NCBI GenBank assembly: GCA_022457155.1
Contig: JAJGOT010000029.1
Location: 876,501 to 940,500 of the forward strand
DNA length: 64,000 nt
Reading direction: 5' to 3'
Origin: Cladopsammia gracilis
Lineage: Eukaryota > Cnidaria > Anthozoa > Scleractinia > Dendrophylliidae
The notes below the pieces were generated by a model. The model saw only the letters and a program-made list of their open reading frames with translations. It was not told where the DNA came from and searched no databases. Below are positions 28,847 to 39,229 of the stretch, piece after piece; position 1 is the stretch's first letter; each line of letters starts with the position of its first letter. A program made the position numbers and the translations under genes.

Positions 28847-29216
28847 CCCCCGGGGGGTGGACTCCCATATGTGGTCGGGCGGGGGTGCTCGTCGTATCTT
28901 TTAGGGGTTAAAATTTGGGATCTAGGTATCTTTTAGGGTATATGATGAAAAAACCTTATTTTCCCAGAAAATGGTATCTTTAACGAGGCCAACTAGGCCG
29001 AAACATGTTGTAATGTTATTAAAAGGGTTTAAAAATCAGAGCGTCTCCTGATTCTACACTTTGCTGCACACTGGCCACTCCACCAAAACTGAAAATGGTA
29101 TCTTTTAGGGGTAAAATTCTGGTTGACCACGCCCACTTTGGTATCTTTTAGGGTTCCACTTTTTTTTTCCCGACGAGCACCCCCGCCTGACCACATATGG
29201 GAGTCCCTCCCCCGGG
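28847..29216. mobile_element. 370-bp MITE with ~45-bp TIRs and AAGTAA target duplication
   Basis: The ends read CCCCCGGGGGGTGGACTCCC inward from the left and the matching complement from the right. The shared core is ACTCCCATATGTGGTC. AAGTAA occurs at 28,841-28,846 and 29,217-29,222. Five GTATCTTTTAGGG-like units lie inside. Confidence 0.8.
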
Positions 29217-29807
29217 AAGTAAGGATAGATAAGTACAGTTTTAAGGGGTTGCAACGGTTAAATTCCTCTTCATAAATATTTCAGTACTATTTATCTTTTG
29301 AATTAAGAGTAAACTAAATAGGTATTGGGTCCATCCATTTGAATTAATGATTTCAACTGATTTTTAAAGGCCTTAATTATTATATTGTCTACGAACTTCT
29401 CATTGCGTTAAAACCTCATCGTCGTACATTTTTATCCAATTGAATTCCGGTTATGCAAAAATTGATTAAACTCGAACCCTTCGTAGAACTCGAAGTTTAC
29501 GCTAACTGTTACAAAAATCGATTACATTGAAATGGCATTATTTGGCAAGAGAATAGACCAAAATCTTGTAAAATTTTAAACTTTCTCGGAAATTTCTTTC
29601 ACAGTGTGGCGCGTATAAGCAACTGATCTTGAAAATCCACCGGCATAAAGCCATCCGAGCCAAATGAACAAGCATTTGAGAATGCAATGAAATTCATCGG
29701 AACTTGAATATAAAATTTGAACTCATTTGAGTCAGAACAGCGAATTGATAATAATTATGTTTCGTTTCTTGATAGATCATGGCAGGTAGGTTCAGTAGTA
29801 ATGATAC

Positions 29808-29887
29808 CTCGAGTTGGACTTCGAGTTCGAGTTCGAGTTGGAGTTCGAGTTGGAGTTCGAGTTGGACTTCGAGTTGGATTTCGAGTT
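29808..29887. repeat. 12-bp minisatellite (GAGTTCGAGTTG-like)
   Basis: About seven degenerate units alternating GAGTTGGA and GAGTTCGA. An inverse array lies at 31,545-31,601. Confidence 0.8.
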
Positions 29888-29989
29888 AGTAGGAAAAAAA
29901 ATCGAGAAAAATTAAAAAAAACAAAAGAAAACAGCATTTAACTAGATTGTCACCACAGTGTTTTAATAATGGGAAAAGATTCACAAAAG

Positions 29990-30240
29990 ATTCCATCTTG
30001 GATATCAACACTCACTACAAGCCGACCGAGACCTTTCAGTACAGACACATCGTCTCACGCCTGACCCACCAGGCGTAAAATATGGATTCATTAAAGGCGA
30101 AAGCAATAAGATTGCTTAGAACTAACTCTTCATAAAAAAGAAAACATTTGAAGAGAGCGTTTTAAGATTCAAACAACGCCTCAAATCACGGGGTTACCCA
30201 GAAAACATCAAGGTGTCTTTGCCTCTAGACAATCGGCACT
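29990..30240 (+). pseudogene. Penelope-like retroelement C-terminal RT fragment
   Basis: Plus-strand translation gives LDINTHYKPTETFQYRHI. A short gap follows, then a segment like KAKAIRLLRTNSS and FEESVLRFKQRLKSRGYPEN. The order resembles the C-terminal region of Penelope-like RTs: a bait/F.Y.H segment, the RL.RxxS helix and a ...RGY ending. Stops and frame changes interrupt it. A non-LTR origin is possible but less likely. Confidence 0.6.
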
Positions 30241-31006
30241 TACACAAAAGAAAAAAGGTCACGAGAGGATACTGCCTTTTGTCACAACGTACCATCTGGC
30301 AGCACAGGTAGCCTAAGCTCAAGTGATAAACGTCGTGGTAAATGGCGTAATAGCGAAATTATAAGGATTTGTATTGGGAAAATTCACTTCGAGCTTGAGC
30401 GTAAAATTAGGAACGATATTTGAATAAAACTGGTTCATCTGAACTTCTTTGTGTGTTTACTTGTGTCTCAGTGAGTGGTTTTGCGGTCGATTCGCGATTC
30501 CAGCGATTTTTATTTCAACTGTTTCAGTCCTCCCTCTGAAAGAGACAGCACTCCGCTCATCGAGCCGATCGGATCCACCGAAGGAAATCGGCGGTAAAAT
30601 CGCTCCAACGCCTCCAGTCGCCTCGAAATTCTACTTAGACCATAGTCGATAGTTCTGCTTTCCATTCGTTATCTTCATCAGAGTCGCACATTACATTGAG
30701 AGAGAATTAAAGGTCGCTAATCTCTGCAAACTTTCCCGTTTTGAGCCATCAGAAACGGCTTTATTCATACTTCGCGTTCATCCGTTCAGTAGCCGTGCGG
30801 TTTTGCCGTTCGAACGGCATATATATTAGCAAAGTTAATCCAATGGCAAAATAGATCAAGTCGCTCATCTGTTCACTATCTAAAGTACATGCAATTAACG
30901 AGATATCTCCAAACAAGTCTTCTTCTGCAATAAGCTTTACTCGCAGCACTTCACTTTCCAATGGAAACTACTAGTTTATCTTGTACAGGATTTTACTGAT
31001 CCAGAT
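30241..31006. other. Intergenic, no supported gene
   Basis: Short frames at 30,449-30,652 (+) and 30,761-30,961 (-) show no recognisable domain. Confidence 0.5.
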
Positions 31007-31058
31007 CCGCGCGGCCAAATTTCTTGCCTACCGGTAGGCAAGATATTTGGCCGCGCGG
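31007..31058. repeat. 52-bp near-perfect palindrome
   Basis: CCGCGCGGCCAAAT ... TTGCCTACCGGTAGGCAAG ... ATTTGGCCGCGCGG forms a hairpin with almost no loop, GC-rich at its base. Confidence 0.9.
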
Positions 31059-31299
31059 TACAAACGTCTGTGAAATTTGCCGACTTTGCGGAGCTATATC
31101 TCCATTATTTTAAAAGATATCGCTTTTAAACTCGGCCATTTTACTAATTTTGAGACGCTTTTCCCAGCAGTGTCGATGGATTATTGCTATCAGGCCCATA
31201 TAAAATTTTGGAAAAACCGTGATAAGGTCTATTCTGAAAACGTCTTGCGATACATGTTTGTAACCGCAAACAGGAAATTGTATTACTTACTCAAACTAT

Positions 31300-31520
31300 C
31301 ATCACCTGATCACCGGAGTGTCCGTGATAAAGAGGTTAAGTTTATATTAATTTGCTCTCTGGGACCGAATTTAGTGTCCGTTGTCCGTATTAGAGAGGGT
31401 CCGTATTATAGAGGTCTTTTTTAAAGAAAATATGTGAGAATTTTGTCGGGACACAGGAAACTGTCCGTAATAGAGAGGTATCCGTATTAGAGAGGTGTCC
31501 GTAAGGAGACTGTCGATTTT
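31300..31520. repeat. Cluster of TCCGTATTAGAGAGG units
   Basis: At least four related units (GTCCGTATTAGAGAGG, GTCCGTAATAGAGAGG, GTCCGTGATAAAGAGG) occur in direct orientation. Likely the subterminal part of a DNA transposon relic. Confidence 0.6.
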
Positions 31521-31544
31521 TATCGATTATAGTTTTTCATATTT

Positions 31545-31601
31545 CGAAATCCAACTCGAAGTCCAACTCGAACTCGAACTCGAACTCGATATCCAACTCG
31601 A
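31545..31601. repeat. Inverse 12-bp minisatellite (CCAACTCGAACTCGA-like)
   Basis: Reverse-complement partner of the array at 29,808-29,887; the pair brackets about 1.7 kb. Confidence 0.8.
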
Positions 31602-33340
31602 CGTTTCGGGATTCCCATACTGGGACGTTAATACTTGCATTGCGTGAGAGCTCTAGAATAATTCAGGAAATAACGCTTTTCCACTTATGCTGATAAGCGT
31701 TCATGTTTAAAATTCTAAGCCGCCACCCGCGTACTAGAACAAACGCAAATTTTGCTCTGCCATATCGCTCATATTAAAACACAAACTTTCCCGTCCCATT
31801 TAACTTTCTTAAAACGTCGCCATTCGTAAAAATACACCGTGAAATTCTCAAACTGCGTTTGCCAAAAAACGCATTTGACCTATTTTTGGCTTTACGATAA
31901 ATGATTGAAGCTGATAGGTAACGTGAGATATCGAAACTTTATAAGAAGAACTTAATGCCTTTGCGGTAACGTAATGTGAGATATGACAAGTTCATCACAA
32001 GTTCTGACATCCCAATACCCTAGGGAAATTAACAATAGGTCCGGGGGTGCTCCCCAAACATTTTAGTGGCAGTATGTGACGCCCTTCTTGAAATCCTAAC
32101 CGCTTTAACCAACCATATCCTCAATGCCCTAATATAGCTTCTATAAAGAAGGAACAAGAAACCCCCCCGGACAAAAGTCCACAAAATTTTGTTAACAACT
32201 TTTGTCCCTTTTTTAGTACTCGACTTCGAAATCTCGCTTAATGCGCAAGCGCATTAACGAGATAAAAATGGTGTTGGCGAAGACTTTGATGCGGCTTTTA
32301 TCAATATTTTCGCAAGAAAATCGAACACCTGGGTCAATGTTGAATAGGAAACCTAAAAACCATTCTTGGAACATCTCAAATTTGGGGGAAAATGCAGAGA
32401 ATTGATAGAGAGCGGCAATATTATTGTCAGAAAGATTTCACTCTTGAGAGGCTCAGTTTGCAGCATATACAGCTGAGCCTTTTTAAAAAACGAAGCATAT
32501 AGAACCAAGCGGTAAAGAGGGCCATGGCAAAAAAGGCAGGTTTCAATTATGGTGAAAAGAAATGATAATCCGTCCATTGCGGCTGTTTATACGACCGCGG
32601 GTAGTTTAAATAGAAGAGTTTATACCCGTTGGACGAATACTCGAGAGTAAGCAGCTCTCTAATTTATCCACTATTGCAGCCTATATACTCTCCAAACTTT
32701 ACAGCATACAATCAGTATCCCTTAGAATATAGACACAAAGACATGATTTTTGCTTAAAAACAAATTTGCGTTGTCATCTTCACGACCTTTCCTTCAGCTT
32801 TGCTTGTATGATGAACGCGGGTCGATAAACGGTACAGTCTTGTATCAAATACACTGATTCTGGATCATTTGGAACTTATTTATGCATCTTTTTCCAAGCA
32901 AGCAATGCACACATCTTGGTCATGAAGAAGAATACAAAAATTTACTTTTCTCTTTGCTTTAATTTTGGGCACAAGACGTAAAATGTTTTCTTATTACATG
33001 AGGGCTAATAGATTGCAAGTCCGATGATCGGATTTCATCATGCAGCCTCGTCTGCCTCGTCACAATTTGTCGAATTTTAAGCCAAAATCTACAATTCTTG
33101 AATCAGTTTTTCACACCCTAATGTAACATTGCCTTGTATTTATTATATTTCAAGCTTCCAAACCGTTTAAATCACGTTTATCGCTGATTTCACTGATTTT
33201 TCATATCCAAAACACATCACGCTCATACAAAGCCTTTGATCTGACTGCAAACTTTGTCTGAGTCACGTAGGGGGTCTATCTATTTTTAGTAATAGTGCAA
33301 AGCGCTATTAACCCATCGGGCATTGCAAGTCGTGACGCAC
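31602..33340. other. Intergenic, no supported gene
   Basis: AT-rich sequence. The only longer frame (32,353-32,577, minus) lacks recognisable motifs. Near 33,240-33,340 it is inversely related to 25,490-25,560. Confidence 0.5.
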
Positions 33341-33976
33341 ACCGCCTGCAGTGACCCGGTATAATCCCTAATACAGCTCTTGACAGAACCATACGATATA
33401 AGGGACGGACCATTATTTTCTGGAGGGGGATATGAGAAATATTGAAAAAAAATTGTTTGCAGAGCCTGAAAAGACAAAATAAAATCTTTGCAAACACAAT
33501 ATGTATTAAAAAAAAAGTTTGCAAAAGAGCCACACAAACGAAGTTAACAACTATTCATGAAAAAGAGTTAGTTCAAAAACTTAAATTTAAAATCTTAACG
33601 TGAGACCTCCAGATTGAAAGTACAAGAATATACTCAGCTGGGTTATTTGGTAAATCAAAGGAATAAAATATCAACATTTTTTTACTTTTCTAACTTATCA
33701 AATTTCTGTCAAAAGTTGATTCAAGAAATTTGATAAACTAAGTTACACTCATCATTAGGTAATTTCAAAAAAATGTGACTAAACGGTGTAGCACATATAA
33801 ACATATACTGCAGTTGTTAAGTTTAAATAGTTAATACGCCAGAAACTAAATAGCTCCCTACGTTTCGAGACACCGTTTGCAGTGAGAGCACTTGTCCAAA
33901 GCCTTGAATTTCATCAAAGTCTTCCGAAATAATCCTTAGTGATGCCAAAGCGAACACACCTGAAAATAGCTTTAAG

Positions 33977-34420
33977 ATGTCTGTCTGCAATTGGCTCCAC
34001 AAGACAACCCCTTCTCCTTGCCTTCGGAAAAAGAAGCGCAGCAGCTCACTGTGCCTGGGCTCAAGAACAGAGTCCAACCGGTTCTTCATTCAAGGAATGC
34101 CGCCTGTTTTACCATGTAATGTTGACATTCTGTCAAGGAATGGGCGAGTGTTGGTAGTCGATCATCTTCCTGACGACATGATTATGAAAGCTAATGCGAC
34201 ATTGACTACGTGCAAGTTGTTTGGAGTAACGTATGGCAATGGCAATCATTTCAAATCAGCAATGTGCCTACCATCACCAATGGTACCACAGACCGGGTGG
34301 TTTGAGTGCGATGGGCTATGGGAGCATCGACAACGAGGGAGTGGCCTCAAGTATTGTGGGAAAAAGCCTACAACTCTCTTGGCATATTGCCTGTCATATG
34401 CCCTCTATGTGCGCCAGTAG
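33977..34420 (+). pseudogene. Unrecognised protein fragment within Harbinger-like element
   Basis: An open frame of 147 codons. Its C-terminal half contains FGVTYGNGNHFKSAM and TGWFECDGLWEH, ending LSYALYVRQ. The YGNGxHF ... W.xxDG pattern recalls the histidine-box region of ubiquitin-protease-like domains found in some transposon-derived proteins, but this is weak. There is no ATG in a good context and no upstream continuation. Treated as a captured or relic exon. Confidence 0.35.
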
Positions 34421-34603
34421 CTTTGTAGCAGTACTGTGAAGGTATTAAAAGCCCATGCCCAAGAAAAATGAACTAACCAGGTGGCTAATCGGTGTCCGCG
34501 CTTTGCTACGGTTTCTGTAGCATGAAATGACTATAGATGCATGCCAGTCTATCACAGGGTTACCACCAGCATTTCTGTGAAGTTTACCTAACGGTGACTG
34601 GTA

Positions 34604-34915
34604 CCCATTTATACACCTGAGTGAAGAGAGACAATGTGGAGTAAAGTTTCCTGTCTATAAAGGTCAAACCCATTTATACACCTGGGTGGAGAGAGACAAT
34701 ATGGAGTGAAGTATCTTGTCTAAGGACACAACCCATTTATACACCTTGGTGGAGAAAGACAATGTGGAGTAAAGTTTCTTGTCTAAGGACACAACCCATG
34801 TATACACCTGGGTGGAGAGAGACAATGTGGAGTAAAGTGTCTTCTCTATTAAGGACACAACCCATTTATACACCTGGGTGGAGAGACAATGTGGAGTGAA
34901 GTTGCTTATCAAAGG
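34604..34915. repeat. ~60-bp minisatellite, about 5 units
   Basis: Units contain CCCATTTATACACCTGGGTG followed by GAGAGACAATGTGGAGTAAAG and a TCTAAGGACACAA linker. Lies inside the Harbinger-like element. Confidence 0.88.
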
Positions 34916-36448
34916 AACCAACACGACGCTAGAGACCAGGATTGAACAAACGACTTTCGGCTCACTACCACTATTCCCGAGCCTCAAAATATATACATCT
35001 CCACATTAGTACAGCCTACTTCTATCTAAAATAGAATGGTAAGTGATGTATAAAGAAACCACAACAAATATAAGTGACTACTGCATAAATTTATTTACAG
35101 AAACTATTTAGAAAAATAGGCAATTTAAATGCATTTATATCATGCCATAGAAAATACAACCAATCAGAATACAGGAAAGACGTTGTTCGACCATATTACA
35201 CCCAACCTTCCCATCGTGCGCTGCGCGTATGTCGCATTGATGGTGCTTCCTACTGTATTTTCTACGGCATGGTATAAAATAGTTATGCAACACCTTCTGG
35301 TGATATACCACTCGAAAGCGTTACATGACCAGTATATAGCACTGTTAGTGACTTTTAGAAAAAGTACCTTAATATTTTTTTGGAACCTTACAAGATCACA
35401 ATGAAAAAAATTGTTTGCAGGAAGGTTTGTTTTAAAAAAAAATGATTGCAGAGGCGCATGGATAAAAAAAAATGTTTGCAGAGGAAAATTTCTCATACCC
35501 ACCCCGTCCATAAAAATCAATGGTCAGTCCCTAATGCTAACACAGGAATGATCAGGAATGAAAACTTGGAACTGAAGAGAACATGAGAAGGGAAATGGAA
35601 AAAGGAACTGAAATGAAGATGACGGCTTTCTGCGCGGGCGTAAGCTTGAGGGGAGGGGGGGGGGAACGGGGATTGAGCCGTTTTGGTTTGAAAATACATA
35701 CGGAGAGACACCTTTGTTGTGGAAATGGGTCGGGATTAGAATGGCATTAGTAGATGGAATAATGTCTGAATATGGACAGCGAAAATAGCATACATTGGCC
35801 TGAAAAGTGAATAAGGTTTCAAGAAGCAGGTCGCACAACCTCAGCAAAAAAAAAATTGCCGAGTATTTTCTCCCGCTTTCTGGAGCGTGAATAATATGTT
35901 TTTGATAAATGTTTTTGATAAATAATGGAAGCTGGTGAATTTTGGCCGACTGCCTTGCAGCCGGCTAAGTGAGTGAGTGAGTGGTGAATTTTGACGTTTG
36001 GTGGGCTCCTGTTTGGAAAGGATTGTTCATGGCAAATATGGTATTTTCACTCGTCACCAGGCTCCCAATTTGACCCTAAAATCACAGCAAAAAGGTCTTT
36101 TTTTAAAGGAAATTCAAATTTCACGCATTTCTGAGTTACTTTTCTGAAATCCACACTCGGATTCCAATACTGTGGTTATCATTCTATCTAGGAACGTTAA
36201 AATATTTTAATAACTTTAAAAAAAAAGTTCCGTCATTTCGACCTTGAAGTGAGCAATTTCGTACAAAGGCTTGTATAGAGTTCGACCGCGCGGTCATCGC
36301 TTTAAGCGTTCTAACTCTTTTTAACAGGGGCAATGTCAACATCCACAATCGGTTTTGGAAAGACTGGAGTCTAGTAAATATTTTGGTGGGAAATTTGCTT
36401 TGGTTCGAGCGAAAAAACCTCCCTCGTTTTGCACTTTTCAGCCGCACG

Positions 36449-36533
36449 ATGCTTCGACTGAGTGTATTATGGCTTTCTTTGGTCGGCACCGTGTTTACGT
36501 TCACTTGCTCTTCTGTCAGTGCATGGCCTTGCG
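36449..36533 (+). CDS. Candidate first exon encoding a signal peptide (copy 1)
   Basis: From the ATG at 36,449 the sequence encodes MLRLSVLWLSLVGTVFTFTC followed by SSVSAWPC. This is a classical signal peptide: basic start, long hydrophobic core and an AxA-like SVSA cleavage site. At 36,534 a GTGAGA donor-type splice site follows codon phase 1. The same 85-bp exon with intact frame is present in duplicate copy 2, with two amino-acid changes. No second exon could be identified downstream before the window's next features. Either a secreted-protein gene fragment or a chance frame. Confidence 0.35.
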
Positions 36534-36750
36534 GTGAGAACGAGGGAAATCAGAAAGAAAGCAGAAATCACGGCTATCAAGGAAATCTCGCGCTTCAAGG
36601 TTAAATAAACAAGATAGTATCGATATCGGAAATATTTCCGTATAACCCCATACATTAGCTATGCATACCGTTCTTAAAACTAAAACTAAAGCCAAAACAA
36701 TAGAAAACAAAACAATAGCGCGCACGCCCGGAGCAAATGTCTCGTCTGAG

Positions 36751-36992
36751 GCATGTTGTAAAACCTAGACTGGAGTGGAGTGGAATGGACTGGACTGGAT
36801 TTGTAAAACATGGACTGGATTTGTAAAAGGTAGATTTGTAAAAGGTGGATTTGTAAAAGGTGGATTTGTAAAAGATGGATTTGGATTTACAAATCCACGT
36901 TTTACAAATCCACCTTTTACAAATCCAGTCCATGTTTTACAAATCCAGTCCAGTCCATTCCACTCCACTCCAGTCCAGATTTTACAACATGC
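36751..36992. repeat. Fold-back minisatellite (GGATTTGTAAAAGGT units), copy 1
   Basis: The outer arms GCATGTTGTAAAA and GACTGGAGTGGAGTGGAATGG are mirrored at the right. The interior holds ~15-bp GGATTTGTAAAAGGT units that invert at the centre near 36,890 (GATTTGG/ATTTACAAATCC). The whole 242 bp can form one long hairpin. Confidence 0.9.
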
Positions 36993-37943
36993 CCTCGTCT
37001 GAGGGGACAATATTTTGGTACGGATAGTTTGTTTTTCTTGCCTAATTTTCTACGCACCTTCCTAAGTGCCAGAGGCTTTTCTCACGTTCTTATCACTCTC
37101 ATATTACACCGACATCTCACGAAAGCGTGCTGCTAGAGGACCTCTGGTACCCATGGTACGATCCAAAAGGTTGCTGACTGAAGCAAAGAGGAAAACCGAA
37201 ATATAGGTGATGGAGAACAGGATACAGTGAATAAACAAACGATACTGGTAACGGGGGACGAGGATCGAGAAACAGCCTGGGTTTGCAAGCGGCTAGAAAA
37301 GTCAGTAAAAAGTGAGTTTATGTTATGATGGTGTGAACTCAGACCTTGAGCCGAATGGTTAGCCTTTCTTTCGGTACGAAAGTACATACACCTCAAACGT
37401 TTTGTAAGGTGCGGCATTGCTTTGGAAAAAGTTACCCATTCAGAGAAAAATATGTGATTTTTCCTACTCATGTTTACCTTGCCCGTACTTCATGACAGTC
37501 GTAAATACAGAATGTATGTTCACAACGCACATACAACCTGTACATTTTTATATCAGAATTTTCAAATTCTGTATTCAATATTACATATAACTACATCACA
37601 AGTAAATAGTTTATCACCATATCTCATATAAGCAAAATTTACAGATTAACATTCGTCGGAGTCGTAAATACGATGGTCAAAATAGGGTTATAGTTTCTAA
37701 GGTTGACGATACAAAAGGAACATTTTGTCGTTTAGGGATAACTTTCTATCTACCGGATATTTGACGATTAAGGGGACACGTTGATGGGTTGCACATGCGC
37801 GAGCTTACCATGGGTAAGGTAGGTGACCACTGTATATGCGAGCACAATGTCTGCAGCCGATCAAACGATCGATGGAGTAAAATTTCCACCTAAATGCTGT
37901 AACTCGTTTAACGCTTCTCGTATTGACGAGTTAAAAATTCAAT

Positions 37944-37944
37944 T

Positions 37945-37974
<30 letters not shown>
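37944..37974. repeat. (TCAA)n microsatellite
   Basis: About eight AATC/TCAA units. Confidence 0.95.
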
Positions 37975-37975
<1 letters not shown>

Positions 37976-38829
37976 GATCTTTATTATTAACAACTTCCAA
38001 CCCACAGACAAACGTGTGAGTTAACAAATCAATAACAGTAACAATATCATACTAATAATACTAGTCTAAAAATGTAAGAAGCATCCATTTACAAGGATAG
38101 CTAGATGAAATGAAATATACATCGATTTACCAAGCAGCGTTTAAACCGCTCTGTCCTGACTCGTGGCAGGGTGTAGTTGTGACCTCGATTTTGCAAAGAG
38201 CGTGTTCTCTGAAGGGGAGGGAGGTCTTGAAGGGGATGCGCATGGGCCCCATTACCTTTAATCTTGTCGCATGTAAAATGCCAACCGTTTGACGGTAGCC
38301 TGCGAGCAGAGGCCTCCAGACAGTCGAGCAAGTATCTTAATAACTTTTATATAATCTGAGCTGTACGGCTATTTTTCTAGCCCCAAGATCTAACAGTAAA
38401 CATATTATGAGCGCTTTACGACAGCTATATGATAGGGCTCTGAAACAAGATAAGACCAAAGAGTGTAATTTAACCGAATACTTGATAATTTTTAGCTTTA
38501 CCATTATGCAGTTCTGTTTTATATTTATCTTTCTACTATAGTTAGGTTCGAACTCATTTTTTCCTTTGTGAGAAGCGTAAAGAACCTTCATTTATTTGGT
38601 TTACATTGTATGCTGCTTTGCACAAGATTCAAGTGTACCCAATTTTCCTTTGACGCTCACATGGTTCTTTGCCGAAAACAATGAAACAATAGAATCACAT
38701 CGTTCCACAATAATCTGGATGTTGGAAACCCGGAGATGCACAAAGTAGTACTGGGAGAATCATTTTAAACGTCGTCGAAAAAGGTGGATTATCCTGCAAA
38801 ATAGACTGCAGGGTGAACACACCAGGAAA

Positions 38830-39165
38830 GTCACAAAACAAAACAGCCTGATTACACTAGGAACTACTAGTAAACAAGGCGGATTCACCGCATTACGGTC
38901 TGGTCACACCACGGGAAACAAGGCAGGCAGGTACACAGCAAAACAGCCTGGTTACACCAGGAACTACTAGGAAACAAGGCGGATTCACCGCATTACGGTC
39001 TGGTCACACCAGGAAACAAGGCAGGCAGGTACACAGCAAAACAGCCTGGTTACACCAGGAACTACTAGGAAACAAGGCGGATTCACCGCATTACGGTCTG
39101 GTCACACCTGGAAACAAGGCAGGCAGATACACAGCAAAACAGCCTGGTTACACCAGGAAATACGT
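38830..39165. repeat. 98-100-bp tandem array, ~3.3 units, downstream of GPCR
   Basis: CATTACGGTCTGGTCACACC recurs at 38,891, 38,991 and 39,089. Units also contain AACAGCCTGGTTACACCAGG. It ends about 65 bp beyond the GPCR stop codon and is likely in its 3' flank or UTR. Confidence 0.92.
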
Positions 39166-39229
39166 AAATTGAAGGACAATGACTATGCTCATGTGACAAC
39201 TTAAACTAAAGAAAACAAGTTGTTGCGAA

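Larger units (their letters stand above)
33402..35531. mobile_element. 2.13-kb PIF/Harbinger-like element, TSD TAA
   Basis: The left end GGGACGGACCATTATTTTCT and the right-end complement GGGACTGACCATTGATTTTT form TIRs of roughly 45 bp, extending through a shared GGGTATGAGAAA region. TAA flanks both sides (33,399-33,401; 35,532-35,534). The duplicated block at 57,605-57,607 has a single TAA and no insertion, giving a paralogous empty site. A 3-bp TWA duplication and GGG termini are typical of PIF/Harbinger. No transposase was found; A-run plus TTTGCAGAG units lie near both ends. Confidence 0.78.

Noticed and set aside
37944..37974. CRISPR-like or regulatory repeat
   Set aside because: It is a simple TCAA microsatellite without spacers.
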